From positions 1 through 52,915 of the forward strand of contig JAJFHA010000014.1 of NCBI GenBank assembly GCA_021775875.1: 52,915 bases of DNA. Direction: 5' to 3'. The translations under genes were made by a program, and so were the position numbers. Source of the DNA: Hyphomicrobiales bacterium (GTDB taxonomy: Bacteria > Pseudomonadota > Alphaproteobacteria > Rhizobiales > NORP267). Below the pieces are notes generated by a model, which saw only the letters and a program-made list of their open reading frames with translations, made no database searches and was not told the origin of the DNA. Below are positions 46,409-52,915 of this stretch, one piece after another (within the stretch, counting starts at the first letter, position 1; each line of letters opens with the position of its first letter).

Positions 46409-46770
46409 TGGTCAAGCTCCGGGAAAAGATGCACCCCGTCCGGGCCGAGCGGCAACGGCTTTATCCAGAAAATCATTTTCACCGGCAAATCACCATAAAG
46501 ATGCGGGAACAAATCTCCACCGCGTGATTTTTCCCAGCGAAGATTATCGGAAATATTTTGCACATCAATCGCGATCAATACCAGATCATCCTGACCTGCA
46601 AAATGCCGGGCGGCGGTCTCAGCAACCTGACCGGCGGTTGAGAGATGAATATAGCCATCCACCAGATCAACCGGTGCGCCCGAGAAAACGCCTTTTTGTT
46701 GCGCATCTTGCCACATTCCCTTAGGGCTTATCTTGTAGACGACGGGGTTGCTGTCCGAGGTGGGTGACAA
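46405..46770 (-). CDS. DUF952 family protein
   Basis: 121 residues. VYKISPKGMWQDAQQKGVFSG, DGYIHLSTAGQVAETAARHF and the GGDLFPHLYGDLP block define DUF952, a small ADP-ribosyltransferase-like fold seen upstream of pyrD in alphaproteobacteria. Enzymatic function is unproven. It overlaps the pyrD start by four bases. Divergent from the S24 regulator. Confidence 0.88.
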   Translation of the reverse strand: MSPTSDSNPVVYKISPKGMWQDAQQKGVFSGAPVDLVDGYIHLSTAGQVAETAARHFAGQDDLVLIAIDVQNISDNLRWEKSRGGDLFPHLYGDLPVKMIFWIKPLPLGPDGVHLFPELDQ

Positions 46771-46901
46771 AGCGGGACGTCCTCTTGCTGGTTCTTCACG
46801 TGTGGCGACCGACCCGCCGTTGTCTGGACAGGGGCTGAAAATAGGTGATAATTCCTATTTTCAACCGAATACGACTCCATGAATGTGGATATCACAGAGA
46901 C

Positions 46902-47537
46902 ATGCTGACCCACAGACAAATATGGAGGGCTGTTGATGCCCTTGCGGAACGATACGGGATGACCCCGTCCGGGCTGGCCAAACGGGCCGGGCTGAATTCA
47001 ACCACCTTCAACAAATCCAAGCGGGAAGGTGTGGACGGGCGCAAGCACTGGCCGAACACCGAAAGTCTCTCCAAAATTCTGGACGCGACCGGCGCGCCGC
47101 TTGAGGAATTTATGGAACTCATCAAGGATGTGGGAAATTCCGAACCCCCACAGCGCGCGGTCCCCCTGCTCGGATTCGCCGAAGCAGGCACCGGCGGCTA
47201 TTTCGACGATGGCGGATTTCCAGTCGGTGGTGGATGGGACGAAGTTGAATTTCCGGTTTCGCGCGACAACAACATGTACGCGCTGGAGATTAGCGGCGAC
47301 AGCATGTTACCGCTCTACCGCAACGGCGACGTGATCATCGTCTCGCCAAATACAGAAACCAGACGCGGCGACCGGGTGGTGCTGAAAACCCATGACGGCG
47401 AGGTGATGGCCAAGATCCTCTACAAACGCACCGCAAATACCATCGAGCTACATTCCCTCAACCCCGACCATGACAATCTGGTGTTTGAGATGGCAGAGAT
47501 TGCATGGGTAGCGAGGATACTCTGGGCGAGCCAGTAG
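46902..47537 (+). CDS. LexA-like S24 transcriptional regulator
   Basis: 211 residues from the ATG 46902 (an upstream in-frame ATG at 46845 is less likely). An N-terminal helix-turn-helix (MTPSGLAKRAGLNSTTFNKS) precedes an S24 peptidase domain with Ser134 in SGDSMLP and Lys171 in GEVMAKIL, the serine/lysine dyad of LexA. A candidate self-cleavage Ala-Gly occurs at GFAEAG (95-96). It could be a DNA-damage or phage-type repressor. Its last 87 bases recur, at about 87% identity, at 49417-49503. Confidence 0.9.
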   Translation: MLTHRQIWRAVDALAERYGMTPSGLAKRAGLNSTTFNKSKREGVDGRKHWPNTESLSKILDATGAPLEEFMELIKDVGNSEPPQRAVPLLGFAEAGTGGYFDDGGFPVGGGWDEVEFPVSRDNNMYALEISGDSMLPLYRNGDVIIVSPNTETRRGDRVVLKTHDGEVMAKILYKRTANTIELHSLNPDHDNLVFEMAEIAWVARILWASQ

Positions 47538-47540
47538 GGG
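47454..47540 (+). repeat. 3' end of S24 gene, repeat copy 1
   Basis: Matches 49417-49503 with about 11 differences in 87 bases, mostly at codon third positions or giving conservative changes, so both copies were under coding constraint. The enclosed segment carries the TetR and MBL genes. Confidence 0.8.
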
Positions 47541-47649
47541 AAAATTGAACCTGACTGGTTTTAAGCTAGAGCATTGTTTTGGTCTGCACGCAGAGATCAC
47601 TGGATAACATTGCGGCAAATGGCGGCTGCATTTGTCAATGCTCGCAGCT

Positions 47650-48237
47650 TCACCTGCTGACCAATGCCTGTTTGGTGAGTATCTTCATGGCTTTGATATA
47701 GCGGCTCTGAGACCAATGACATTCATACCGAAGTTGTTCCCAATTATGCACCGACATGAGTGTCCAGAGGATGTCGGTGGCTTCCAACTCGGTTAGTCCA
47801 TCCCTGAGTTTCCCTTCCGCGAGAAGCATTGAAACAGCTGCTGCACATCCGAATCGGACTGCCTGCATGCGTTCATTCCACGCGATCCTGGCCTCTTCGT
47901 CACTGGTTTTCATAGCCAATAACGCTTTGGCGACGCCATAAATTTTGGGAATGTGATTCCCCCAAACACCGACCCAGGCATCCAGTCTTTCAATACCGTT
48001 TTTGGCCGACCGGCTTTTCAAGAGTTTAGCGTCGATGTCATGGATCTCGTCCAGATAACGCGTTGTTGCAACGAGCAATTCTGCCCGATTGGGGAAGTGC
48101 AGATACAGGGCTTGCCTGCTGATTTTTGCAGCCTTGGCAATGTCGGACATGCGCACAGCACCTCCTCCGCCTTTTTCAAGAAGGCTGCGTGCAGATTGGA
48201 GGATACGATTTCGGGTTGCAATATTTTCGCTTGACAT
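47650..48237 (-). CDS. TetR-family repressor
   Basis: 195 residues from the ATG 48237; the longer frame to 48288 overlaps the palindrome and is rejected. The helix-turn-helix is MSDIAKAAKISRQALYLHFPNRAELL. The ligand domain (50-195) is not recognisable as any named type. It is divergent from the MBL gene with a 19-bp palindrome between, which overlaps both promoters, so it probably represses both genes. Confidence 0.9.
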   Translation of the reverse strand: MSSENIATRNRILQSARSLLEKGGGGAVRMSDIAKAAKISRQALYLHFPNRAELLVATTRYLDEIHDIDAKLLKSRSAKNGIERLDAWVGVWGNHIPKIYGVAKALLAMKTSDEEARIAWNERMQAVRFGCAAAVSMLLAEGKLRDGLTELEATDILWTLMSVHNWEQLRYECHWSQSRYIKAMKILTKQALVSR

Positions 48238-48271
48238 GATGACAAGCTGACAACTATCACTGCCGAAGTCA

Positions 48272-48290
48272 ACTTGACACGGTGTCAAGT
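48272..48290. promoter_or_regulatory. Candidate TetR operator
   Basis: ACTTGACAC-G-GTGTCAAGT, perfect nine-base arms around one base, centrally placed between the TetR and MBL genes. Position and symmetry are typical of TetR autoregulatory sites. Confidence 0.75.
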
Positions 48291-48324
48291 AATGTCACGA
48301 AACAGTTTAACCAAGGAAATATCA

Positions 48325-49374
48325 ATGCGTAATCTTATGTCTTTATCCACTGCCGCCTGCATAGCGCTTCTTGCAGGGTCGCCGGCGGCACTTGCGGAGG
48401 TCGGACACAACCCGGCCAACACGATCCAGCTTGAAGCTGGCCACCCCGATAGTTTCCAGAATTTCGCGCCGGAACTGGCGAAAATGCGTGAGCGTATCGC
48501 GCCCGTGAACACCGAGTTCGGTTTGCACGTGAGTGAGATTGAATCGGGGCTCTTCTTTGTGAGCGACCAGATATATCAATCCGCTTTTTTGGTCACTGAA
48601 GACGGTGTTGTGGTCTTTGACGCGCCGCCAAGCATTGGCGAACGCCTTCGCGCGGCGATTGAAATGGCGGCCCCCGGCGTTCCAATTACCCATCTGATCA
48701 TGACACATGGCCACAGCGACCATAACGGCGGCGGGTTTGCTTTTGCCGATCTGCCTGATCTGAAAATTATTGCCGCCGGCGATGTGGCGACTTCCCTGGA
48801 AAATGCACCATTGAGAGGCGTGCTACAACCCAACCAAACTTTCGAAGATGCGTTGAAGTTGAATATCGGCGGCGTTCCGATCGAGCTTCAGACAACGAAC
48901 TATCACGCCGAAAATATCGATACGATGATTTATTTGCCGGAACAGAAATTTCTGATGGCGGTGGATACGATCACACCGGGCGAAGTGCCGTTCATGAACT
49001 TTGGTGCCACCTCCAACCCCGGCGCCTATTTCGGCAGTTTCGAGATATTTCTGGCGTATGATTTCAAACACTTCCTCTCAGGCCACGCATCGGTTCTGGG
49101 CACCCGAGAAGACGTAATCGCCACACGCGATTATGCCTGGGATGTCCGCGACACGGTGGCTGGAATGATGCCGAGCTTTCTGGATCGCTTCATGACGGGA
49201 ATGCAGGCGGTAGAATTCCAGAATGGAAATCTTGGCTATCGTCACGCCATTGAAAGCGTGCGGGATGAGTGCGCTGTCCAGATCATTGATCGCTGGCAAG
49301 GCGAGCTCTCGGTTGTAGACCTTTGGGCTGACAGCCACTGCGAAACAACCGTGATCCACTTCATCACACACTAA
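48325..49374 (+). CDS. Secreted metallo-beta-lactamase-fold hydrolase
   Basis: 349 residues from the ATG 48325 (AAGGAA upstream); the 48274 start falls in the operator. A signal peptide runs to about ALA (residues 1-24). The zinc motif H128-x-H130-x-D132-H133 is in MTHGHSDHNGG, followed by a further His in NYHAENIDTM and HFLSGHASV. It is not a close relative of true beta-lactamases; the family includes many periplasmic esterases and lactonases. Regulation by TetR from the shared promoter is likely. Substrate unknown. Confidence 0.88.
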   Translation: MRNLMSLSTAACIALLAGSPAALAEVGHNPANTIQLEAGHPDSFQNFAPELAKMRERIAPVNTEFGLHVSEIESGLFFVSDQIYQSAFLVTEDGVVVFDAPPSIGERLRAAIEMAAPGVPITHLIMTHGHSDHNGGGFAFADLPDLKIIAAGDVATSLENAPLRGVLQPNQTFEDALKLNIGGVPIELQTTNYHAENIDTMIYLPEQKFLMAVDTITPGEVPFMNFGATSNPGAYFGSFEIFLAYDFKHFLSGHASVLGTREDVIATRDYAWDVRDTVAGMMPSFLDRFMTGMQAVEFQNGNLGYRHAIESVRDECAVQIIDRWQGELSVVDLWADSHCETTVIHFITH

Positions 49375-49416
49375 CCCGGGCGGGCGCACAGCGCCCTCCC
49401 AACCATCGGTTCGCGG

Positions 49417-49503
49417 TCCCTCAACCCCGACCATGCTAATCTGGTGTTTGAGATGTCGGAGATTGCATGGGTGGCAAGGATACTTTGGGCAAACGAGTAA
49501 GGG
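49417..49503 (+). pseudogene. Remnant of an S24 regulator 3' end, repeat copy 2
   Basis: Reads SLNPDHANLVFEMSEIAW then VARILWANE and a TAA, in frame, parallel to the real gene's end SLNPDHDNLVFEMAEIAW. Upstream there is no remaining S24 body. It is the tail of a diverged homologue left behind or brought in by recombination. Confidence 0.8.
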
Positions 49504-49635
49504 ATGTCCAAAACCATACCGCCATTACTCTGGTAAGCTAGCCTCTCGAAGGGCTACAGGGAGGGAAAGCCCATGGATATGACTGATTGTCCGAAGCGGC
49601 TAACCTACATACCCACAGGCTGGGGTCAGAACCAA

Positions 49636-49941
49636 TTATGACGACGGCATGGCCCATTGTTCATAGGCCATCATGCGTTGATCCGATCCTTCGTCTCGCA
49701 AAGCCACCAGCGCTTTATAATCGTCCGAATTGTGCCAGGCATCGAGCCTTTCCATGGATTCGAACTCAATGACAAACAACATCTGGTGGCCGTCATTTTC
49801 ACCATTCAGTATTTTAGGCTGGGTGCCAATTGCAACGGGTTTTGCGCCGAATTTGGCGCTCACGGTGCGGGTTCCTGCAAGATAGCTTTGAAACTTCTCT
49901 TTGTCGGTCACGGTCACTTGTGAAACCATATAAGCTGACAT
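49636..49941 (-). CDS. DUF1330 family protein
   Basis: 101 residues. MSAYMVSQVTVTDKEKFQSY, GDAV-like FGAKPVAIGTQPKILNGEND and IEFESMERLDAWHNSDDYKAL match DUF1330, a dimeric ferredoxin-like fold related to the Dabb/EthD enzymes. No catalytic residue is established. It is divergent from the HxlR-SCP2 gene across a palindromic promoter, a parallel to the tautomerase/HxlR pair. Confidence 0.88.
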   Translation of the reverse strand: MSAYMVSQVTVTDKEKFQSYLAGTRTVSAKFGAKPVAIGTQPKILNGENDGHQMLFVIEFESMERLDAWHNSDDYKALVALRDEGSDQRMMAYEQWAMPSS

Positions 49942-50074
49942 TGTATTTTCCTTTCAAGGGTCTAATTTTGCGATCATCCGTCGCAACAGGGTCGAAGATT
50001 GGAGCTAAACAGACCTTTGCCGATCCGGAGGCCAACCTTGAGATTGAAATTATGCTTTATTTTTTCAATTGTCA

Positions 50075-50091
50075 ACTTTATAATATAAAGT
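50075..50091. promoter_or_regulatory. Candidate operator of the HxlR-SCP2 regulator
   Basis: ACTTTATA-A-TATAAAGT, a perfect palindrome of 17 bases, the same length and with the same ACTT/AAGT ends as the two HxlR sites at 23322 and 23359. It ends 10 bases before the AAGGAGA of the regulator. Confidence 0.65.
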
Positions 50092-50113
50092 ATTTATTTT
50101 AAGGAGACAGATT

Positions 50114-50770
50114 ATCAATCCACGCAGCTACAATCTGCTTTGCCCGGTTTCGCGGGCGCTGGATCACGTTGGTGATCGCTGGACATTGTTGATCCTGCGC
50201 GATCTTCACGCTGGCCCGGCGCGTTTCAAAGACCTGCTAACCGGCCTCAAAGGCATTGCATCCAACCTGTTATCGAACCGGTTGCAGGCTCTTGAGGCGA
50301 GCGGACTGATTCAGAAAAACCAGTCTGATTTTGGTGTGTCCTTGTATTCGCTGACCCCACAGGGCGAAAAAACAGGTGAGTTGTTGTTTGAGCTTGCGCG
50401 ATTTGGCAGGCAGATGCCGCACCCATCAAAAATTCAAAAACCCGGCAATCTCAGAACCATAGCGGTTTCGCTCGGGACAGCATGCAAAAAGGCTGTTGGC
50501 CCTGACCACAATTTTGCGGCGACGCTGGTGATAGATGGAGAAGCATATCGGCTGACGGCTCGCGACTGTGATGCTCAAATTCGCGCAGGTGCTGCTGAAA
50601 ATCCGGACGTCGTTATGACAACTTCCTATGAACCAATGATGGCACTGGCCGATGGTAAAATCGCAAAGGACGAATTCGTTTCAAACCACGTAGCGCTCGA
50701 AGTTATAACGCCCGGAAAAGAAAAGGAATTTTTTGATCTGTTGACACGTGCCATTCCGGAATTTGACTGA
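50114..50770 (+). CDS. HxlR-family regulator fused to an SCP2-like domain, non-canonical start
   Basis: About 218 residues. The frame carries a full HxlR start (NPRSYNLLCPVSRALDHVGD then RWTLLILRD) that lies upstream of any ATG, GTG or TTG: after the in-frame stop at 50081 the only codons at the right distance from AAGGAGA (50101-50107) are ATT 50111 and ATC 50114. A TTG at 50186 would cut off the conserved N-terminus. The winged helix is followed by an SCP2/sterol-carrier-like domain (about 115-215). ATC or ATT starts are very rare, so either translation is deliberately poor or the start base is altered. Confidence 0.8.
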   Translation: MNPRSYNLLCPVSRALDHVGDRWTLLILRDLHAGPARFKDLLTGLKGIASNLLSNRLQALEASGLIQKNQSDFGVSLYSLTPQGEKTGELLFELARFGRQMPHPSKIQKPGNLRTIAVSLGTACKKAVGPDHNFAATLVIDGEAYRLTARDCDAQIRAGAAENPDVVMTTSYEPMMALADGKIAKDEFVSNHVALEVITPGKEKEFFDLLTRAIPEFD

Positions 50771-51077
50771 AATTGTTCAACTCCCCCTCACCCCACCAAT
50801 TCACCATTCAGCGCCAGAGAGATCAAATCGCAGGTCGCCTTCACCCTATACAACGCTACCAACGAGCCGTATCTTGGGCCCTGGCTTTGGCCTGGCGAGG
50901 GCCTTGAAACAGTCACGCGGTTTCTCGACCTCGTGGGTTTTGCTATTTTCTGGTAAATTTTGGTGCGTCTATACTTCAACCGTTTGTTGACCTAAGGTGA
51001 AGTTGGAAATTGAGAGCCGCGTTACTATTGAAATTTATCAAATTTCTTTAGCATGGTGTTTTTGATAGGGAAGTCAG
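50771..51077. other. Intergenic stretch with a coding-like remnant
   Basis: No complete gene. From about 50800 to the TAA at 50954 the plus strand stays open with GC-biased third positions, reading through FTLYNATNEPYLGPWLWPGE and ending GFAIFW, without a start codon. It may be the tail of a lost gene or a repeat; no family is recognised. The CoA-transferase start follows at 51078. Confidence 0.3.
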
Positions 51078-52781
51078 ATGAGCAAAATTATCTCTGCCGA
51101 AGACGCCATTGCCCTTGTTCAGGATGAAGATGTCCTCGCAGTTTCAGGATACGGCACCAATGGAGTGCCCGAAAAACTACTCGCATCACTGGAATCTCGT
51201 TTTACCGACGCAAACGAACCTCGAGATTTGACTCTCATGTTTGCAGGTGGAATTGGCGACGGCGGGGAACGGGGATTGAACCGGATAGGTCATCAAGGTT
51301 TGCTAAAAAGGGTGATTGGCGGACATTATGGCCTGATACCAAAGATCGAAAAACTGGCCGTGGACAATCTCATCGCGGCATACAATTTTCCGGAAGGTGT
51401 GATCACTCATCTTTACCGAAATATTGGTGCCGGACGGACTAGTGCTCTGTCAAAAATTGGGTTGGAAACCTTCGTAGACCCACGTTTGGAAGGCGCAAAG
51501 GTAAACGAAGCGGCGACAGAAGATCTTGTCGAGTTGCTCTCGTTGAACGGAGAAGATATTCTCCATTTTACGGGTTTTCCAATTGATATTGCCTTTATAC
51601 GCGGAACAACGGCTGATCTGGACGGCAATGTCTCACTGGAAAAAGAATCTTTGAGCCTGGAAAATCTGTCGTTGGCTATCGCGGCTCGCAATTCCGGGGG
51701 CATAGTAATTTGTCAGGTCGAAAGGGTGGCCCAGCAAAACTCGATCGATGCCCGGTATGTGCGTATTCCGGGCATTCTGGTCGACTGCGTTGTCCTTGCC
51801 GAGCCGGAATTTCACATGCAAAATTTCGAGGAGCAATATAACCCAAGCCTGTCCGGCGAAATAAAAGTACCGCTGGAATCACTTCGTCCGCTGCCACTTG
51901 ATGAAAAAAAGGTTGTATTACGCAGAGCGGCAATGGAACTGACACCACATGCGGTCGTCAACCTTGGCTTGGGCCTCGCAGCAGGCGTTGGCAATGTTGC
52001 CAATGAGGAAAAAATTTCTGATCAAATCATGCTGACCGTGGACCCGGGGGTATTCGGCGGCGTACCACTCTCGGGCCTTGGTTTTGGTGCCGCCCTCAAC
52101 TATTCCGCTTCAATTGAACATGCAACCCAGTTCGATTTCATCGATGGCGGCGGACTTGATTTTGCCTGTCTCGGATTTGCAGAATGCGATGGCGAAGGCA
52201 ACATCAATGCCAGTCGATTTTCTGGCCGGGTGTCGGGCTGTGGTGGTTTCATAAACATCTCGCAAAGAAGCAAGAAGGTTGTTTTTGTTGGCACATTCTC
52301 GTCCGGAGGGCTTAAAACCCGGATCGAGAATGGCAAACTCGTCATTGAACAGGAAGGAAAATACAAGAAATTCGTTGAAGCTGTCGGGCAAGTAACATTT
52401 TCTGGCAAATATGCCGGGAGACAGGGGCGTAGTGTACTTTATGTTACCGAACGATGTGTATTTGCGCTGCGTGAGGACGGGCTGGAGCTCATCGAAGTTG
52501 CGCCCGGAATCGATATGAAGCGTGATGTTCTGGACCAACTTCCTTTCAATCCGATGGTCTATGATCCGAAACCGATGTCGCCTCTCTTGTTCCAACCAGA
52601 GCCGATGGGATTACGCGAAAGTATTTCCGACATCGGGATAAAAGACCGGATAAGCTACACCCCGCAAACCAATACCCTTTTTCTGGATTATTCTGGAATG
52701 CGGGTTAATTCAATGATCGATGTAGATCGCATTAAAGACGCGGTTGAGAATGTTCTGAAGCCCCTCAAGCAACGGGTTTGA
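51078..52781 (+). CDS. Acyl-CoA:acetate/3-ketoacid CoA-transferase-like protein (catalytic Glu replaced by Asp)
   Basis: 567 residues, class I CoA-transferase of the single-chain YdiF/propionate-CoA-transferase type, two fused domains. N-terminal VSGYGTNGVPEKLLASLE and C-terminal NLGLGLAAGVGNVANEE are family-like. At the active site the usual LTVE-x-G reads LTVDPGVFGGVP, so residue 322 is Asp where the CoA-accepting Glu is expected. That would weaken activity or change function. Downstream is an IS3-type element end. Confidence 0.85.
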   Translation: MSKIISAEDAIALVQDEDVLAVSGYGTNGVPEKLLASLESRFTDANEPRDLTLMFAGGIGDGGERGLNRIGHQGLLKRVIGGHYGLIPKIEKLAVDNLIAAYNFPEGVITHLYRNIGAGRTSALSKIGLETFVDPRLEGAKVNEAATEDLVELLSLNGEDILHFTGFPIDIAFIRGTTADLDGNVSLEKESLSLENLSLAIAARNSGGIVICQVERVAQQNSIDARYVRIPGILVDCVVLAEPEFHMQNFEEQYNPSLSGEIKVPLESLRPLPLDEKKVVLRRAAMELTPHAVVNLGLGLAAGVGNVANEEKISDQIMLTVDPGVFGGVPLSGLGFGAALNYSASIEHATQFDFIDGGGLDFACLGFAECDGEGNINASRFSGRVSGCGGFINISQRSKKVVFVGTFSSGGLKTRIENGKLVIEQEGKYKKFVEAVGQVTFSGKYAGRQGRSVLYVTERCVFALREDGLELIEVAPGIDMKRDVLDQLPFNPMVYDPKPMSPLLFQPEPMGLRESISDIGIKDRISYTPQTNTLFLDYSGMRVNSMIDVDRIKDAVENVLKPLKQRV

Positions 52782-52795
52782 ATAGCCCCTAGAAT

Positions 52796-52915
52796 TGTAG
52801 ACACCTTGTCACCTAAAAATGAGGACAAGGAGAACGACATGGGCAAGCCACGATTTACAGAAGAATTCAAGATTGATGCCATCAAGCAGATTACCGAACG
52901 GGGTTATTCTGTAGC
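52796..52915 (+). mobile_element. Left end of an IS3-family element, cut by window edge
   Basis: The end begins TGTAGACACC at 52796, the TG terminus of IS3 elements, and an OrfA start follows at 52839. Only the first 120 bases are inside the window; the second end and the DDE gene cannot be seen. CCTTGTC and GACAAGG (52804-52830) form an inverted repeat near the start. Confidence 0.7.
52839..52915 (+). CDS. IS3-family OrfA transposase, partial
   Basis: About 25 codons from the ATG (AAGGAG upstream): MGKPRFTEEFKIDAIKQITE then RGYSV, the typical start of IS3/IS2-type OrfA with its helix-turn-helix to follow. Truncated by the right edge, so intactness of the element is unknown. Confidence 0.75.
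   Translation, partial: MGKPRFTEEFKIDAIKQITERGYSV

Noticed and set aside
48325-49374. MBL gene as an antibiotic-resistance beta-lactamase
   Set aside because: The zinc motif is general to the superfamily, and nothing else matches class B lactamases.
50043-50069. ATTGAAA/TTTCAAT inverted repeat as an extra HxlR site
   Set aside because: 13-base spacing differs from the ACTT-N9-AAGT pattern and such arms are expected by chance in AT-rich DNA.

Overview
The window reads as chromosome from an alphaproteobacterium of the Hyphomicrobiales (Rhizobiales) type. The evidence is the minus-strand block yacG-maf-infA-LMW phosphatase-UPF0262-hisD-DUF2948-murA, an ALA synthase (hemA, C4 route to haem), a PodJ-like polarity protein, and many families typical of that order (DUF6460, TIGR02186, UPF0262). 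No species can be named from sequence alone.

Layout. 1-4240: an accessory strip with a gene start cut by the left edge, a decayed IS5-type transposase, an AMP-forming acyl-CoA ligase, and a 1.6 kb segment bounded by a 21-bp direct repeat of the tRNA-Phe 3' end. That segment carries a collagen-like membrane protein and a transposase stub. 4161-11465: the housekeeping block, tRNA-Phe, tRNA-Thr and hemA. 11660-14522: terminators, a tiny Gly/Lys-rich ORF, an outer-membrane beta-barrel, an aminotransferase and mscL. 14710-21279: an acetate-switch-like signalling locus with a transporter-fused hybrid histidine kinase, a LuxR-type regulator, and a DUF4212 plus sodium/solute symporter pair. 21301-29466: small regulated catabolic units, namely ArsR/permease, HxlR/tautomerase, PobR/PobA, DUF1203, cupin, and esterase/thioesterase.

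29534-37562: an HCCA-isomerase-like gene and then a fatty-acid beta-oxidation operon (two acyl-CoA dehydrogenases, thiolase, FadJ-type hydratase/dehydrogenase) headed by a MerR regulator with a perfect 26-bp palindrome in front of the first dehydrogenase. 37988-44947: PodJ-like protein, TauE/TIGR02186, DUF6460 and a MATE exporter. 44940-46770: the overlapping run DUF952-pyrD-arsC. 46902-49503: a LexA-like S24 regulator whose 3' end is repeated 1.9 kb downstream, enclosing a TetR/metallo-beta-lactamase cassette. 49636-52915: a DUF1330/HxlR-SCP2 pair, a CoA-transferase with Asp where family members carry the catalytic Glu, and the left end of an IS3-type element running off the window.

Recurring themes are one regulator facing one small enzyme across a short promoter with a visible palindrome (HxlR twice, TetR, ArsR, PobR), and acyl-CoA/acetate metabolism (CoA ligase, symporter with sensor, beta-oxidation operon, thioesterase, CoA-transferase). 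The least explained items are the att-like segment with the collagen-like gene, the 37-residue Gly/Lys ORF, the S24-tail duplication, the HxlR gene with no standard start codon, and the Glu-to-Asp CoA-transferase. No CRISPR array, rRNA or complete prophage was seen.
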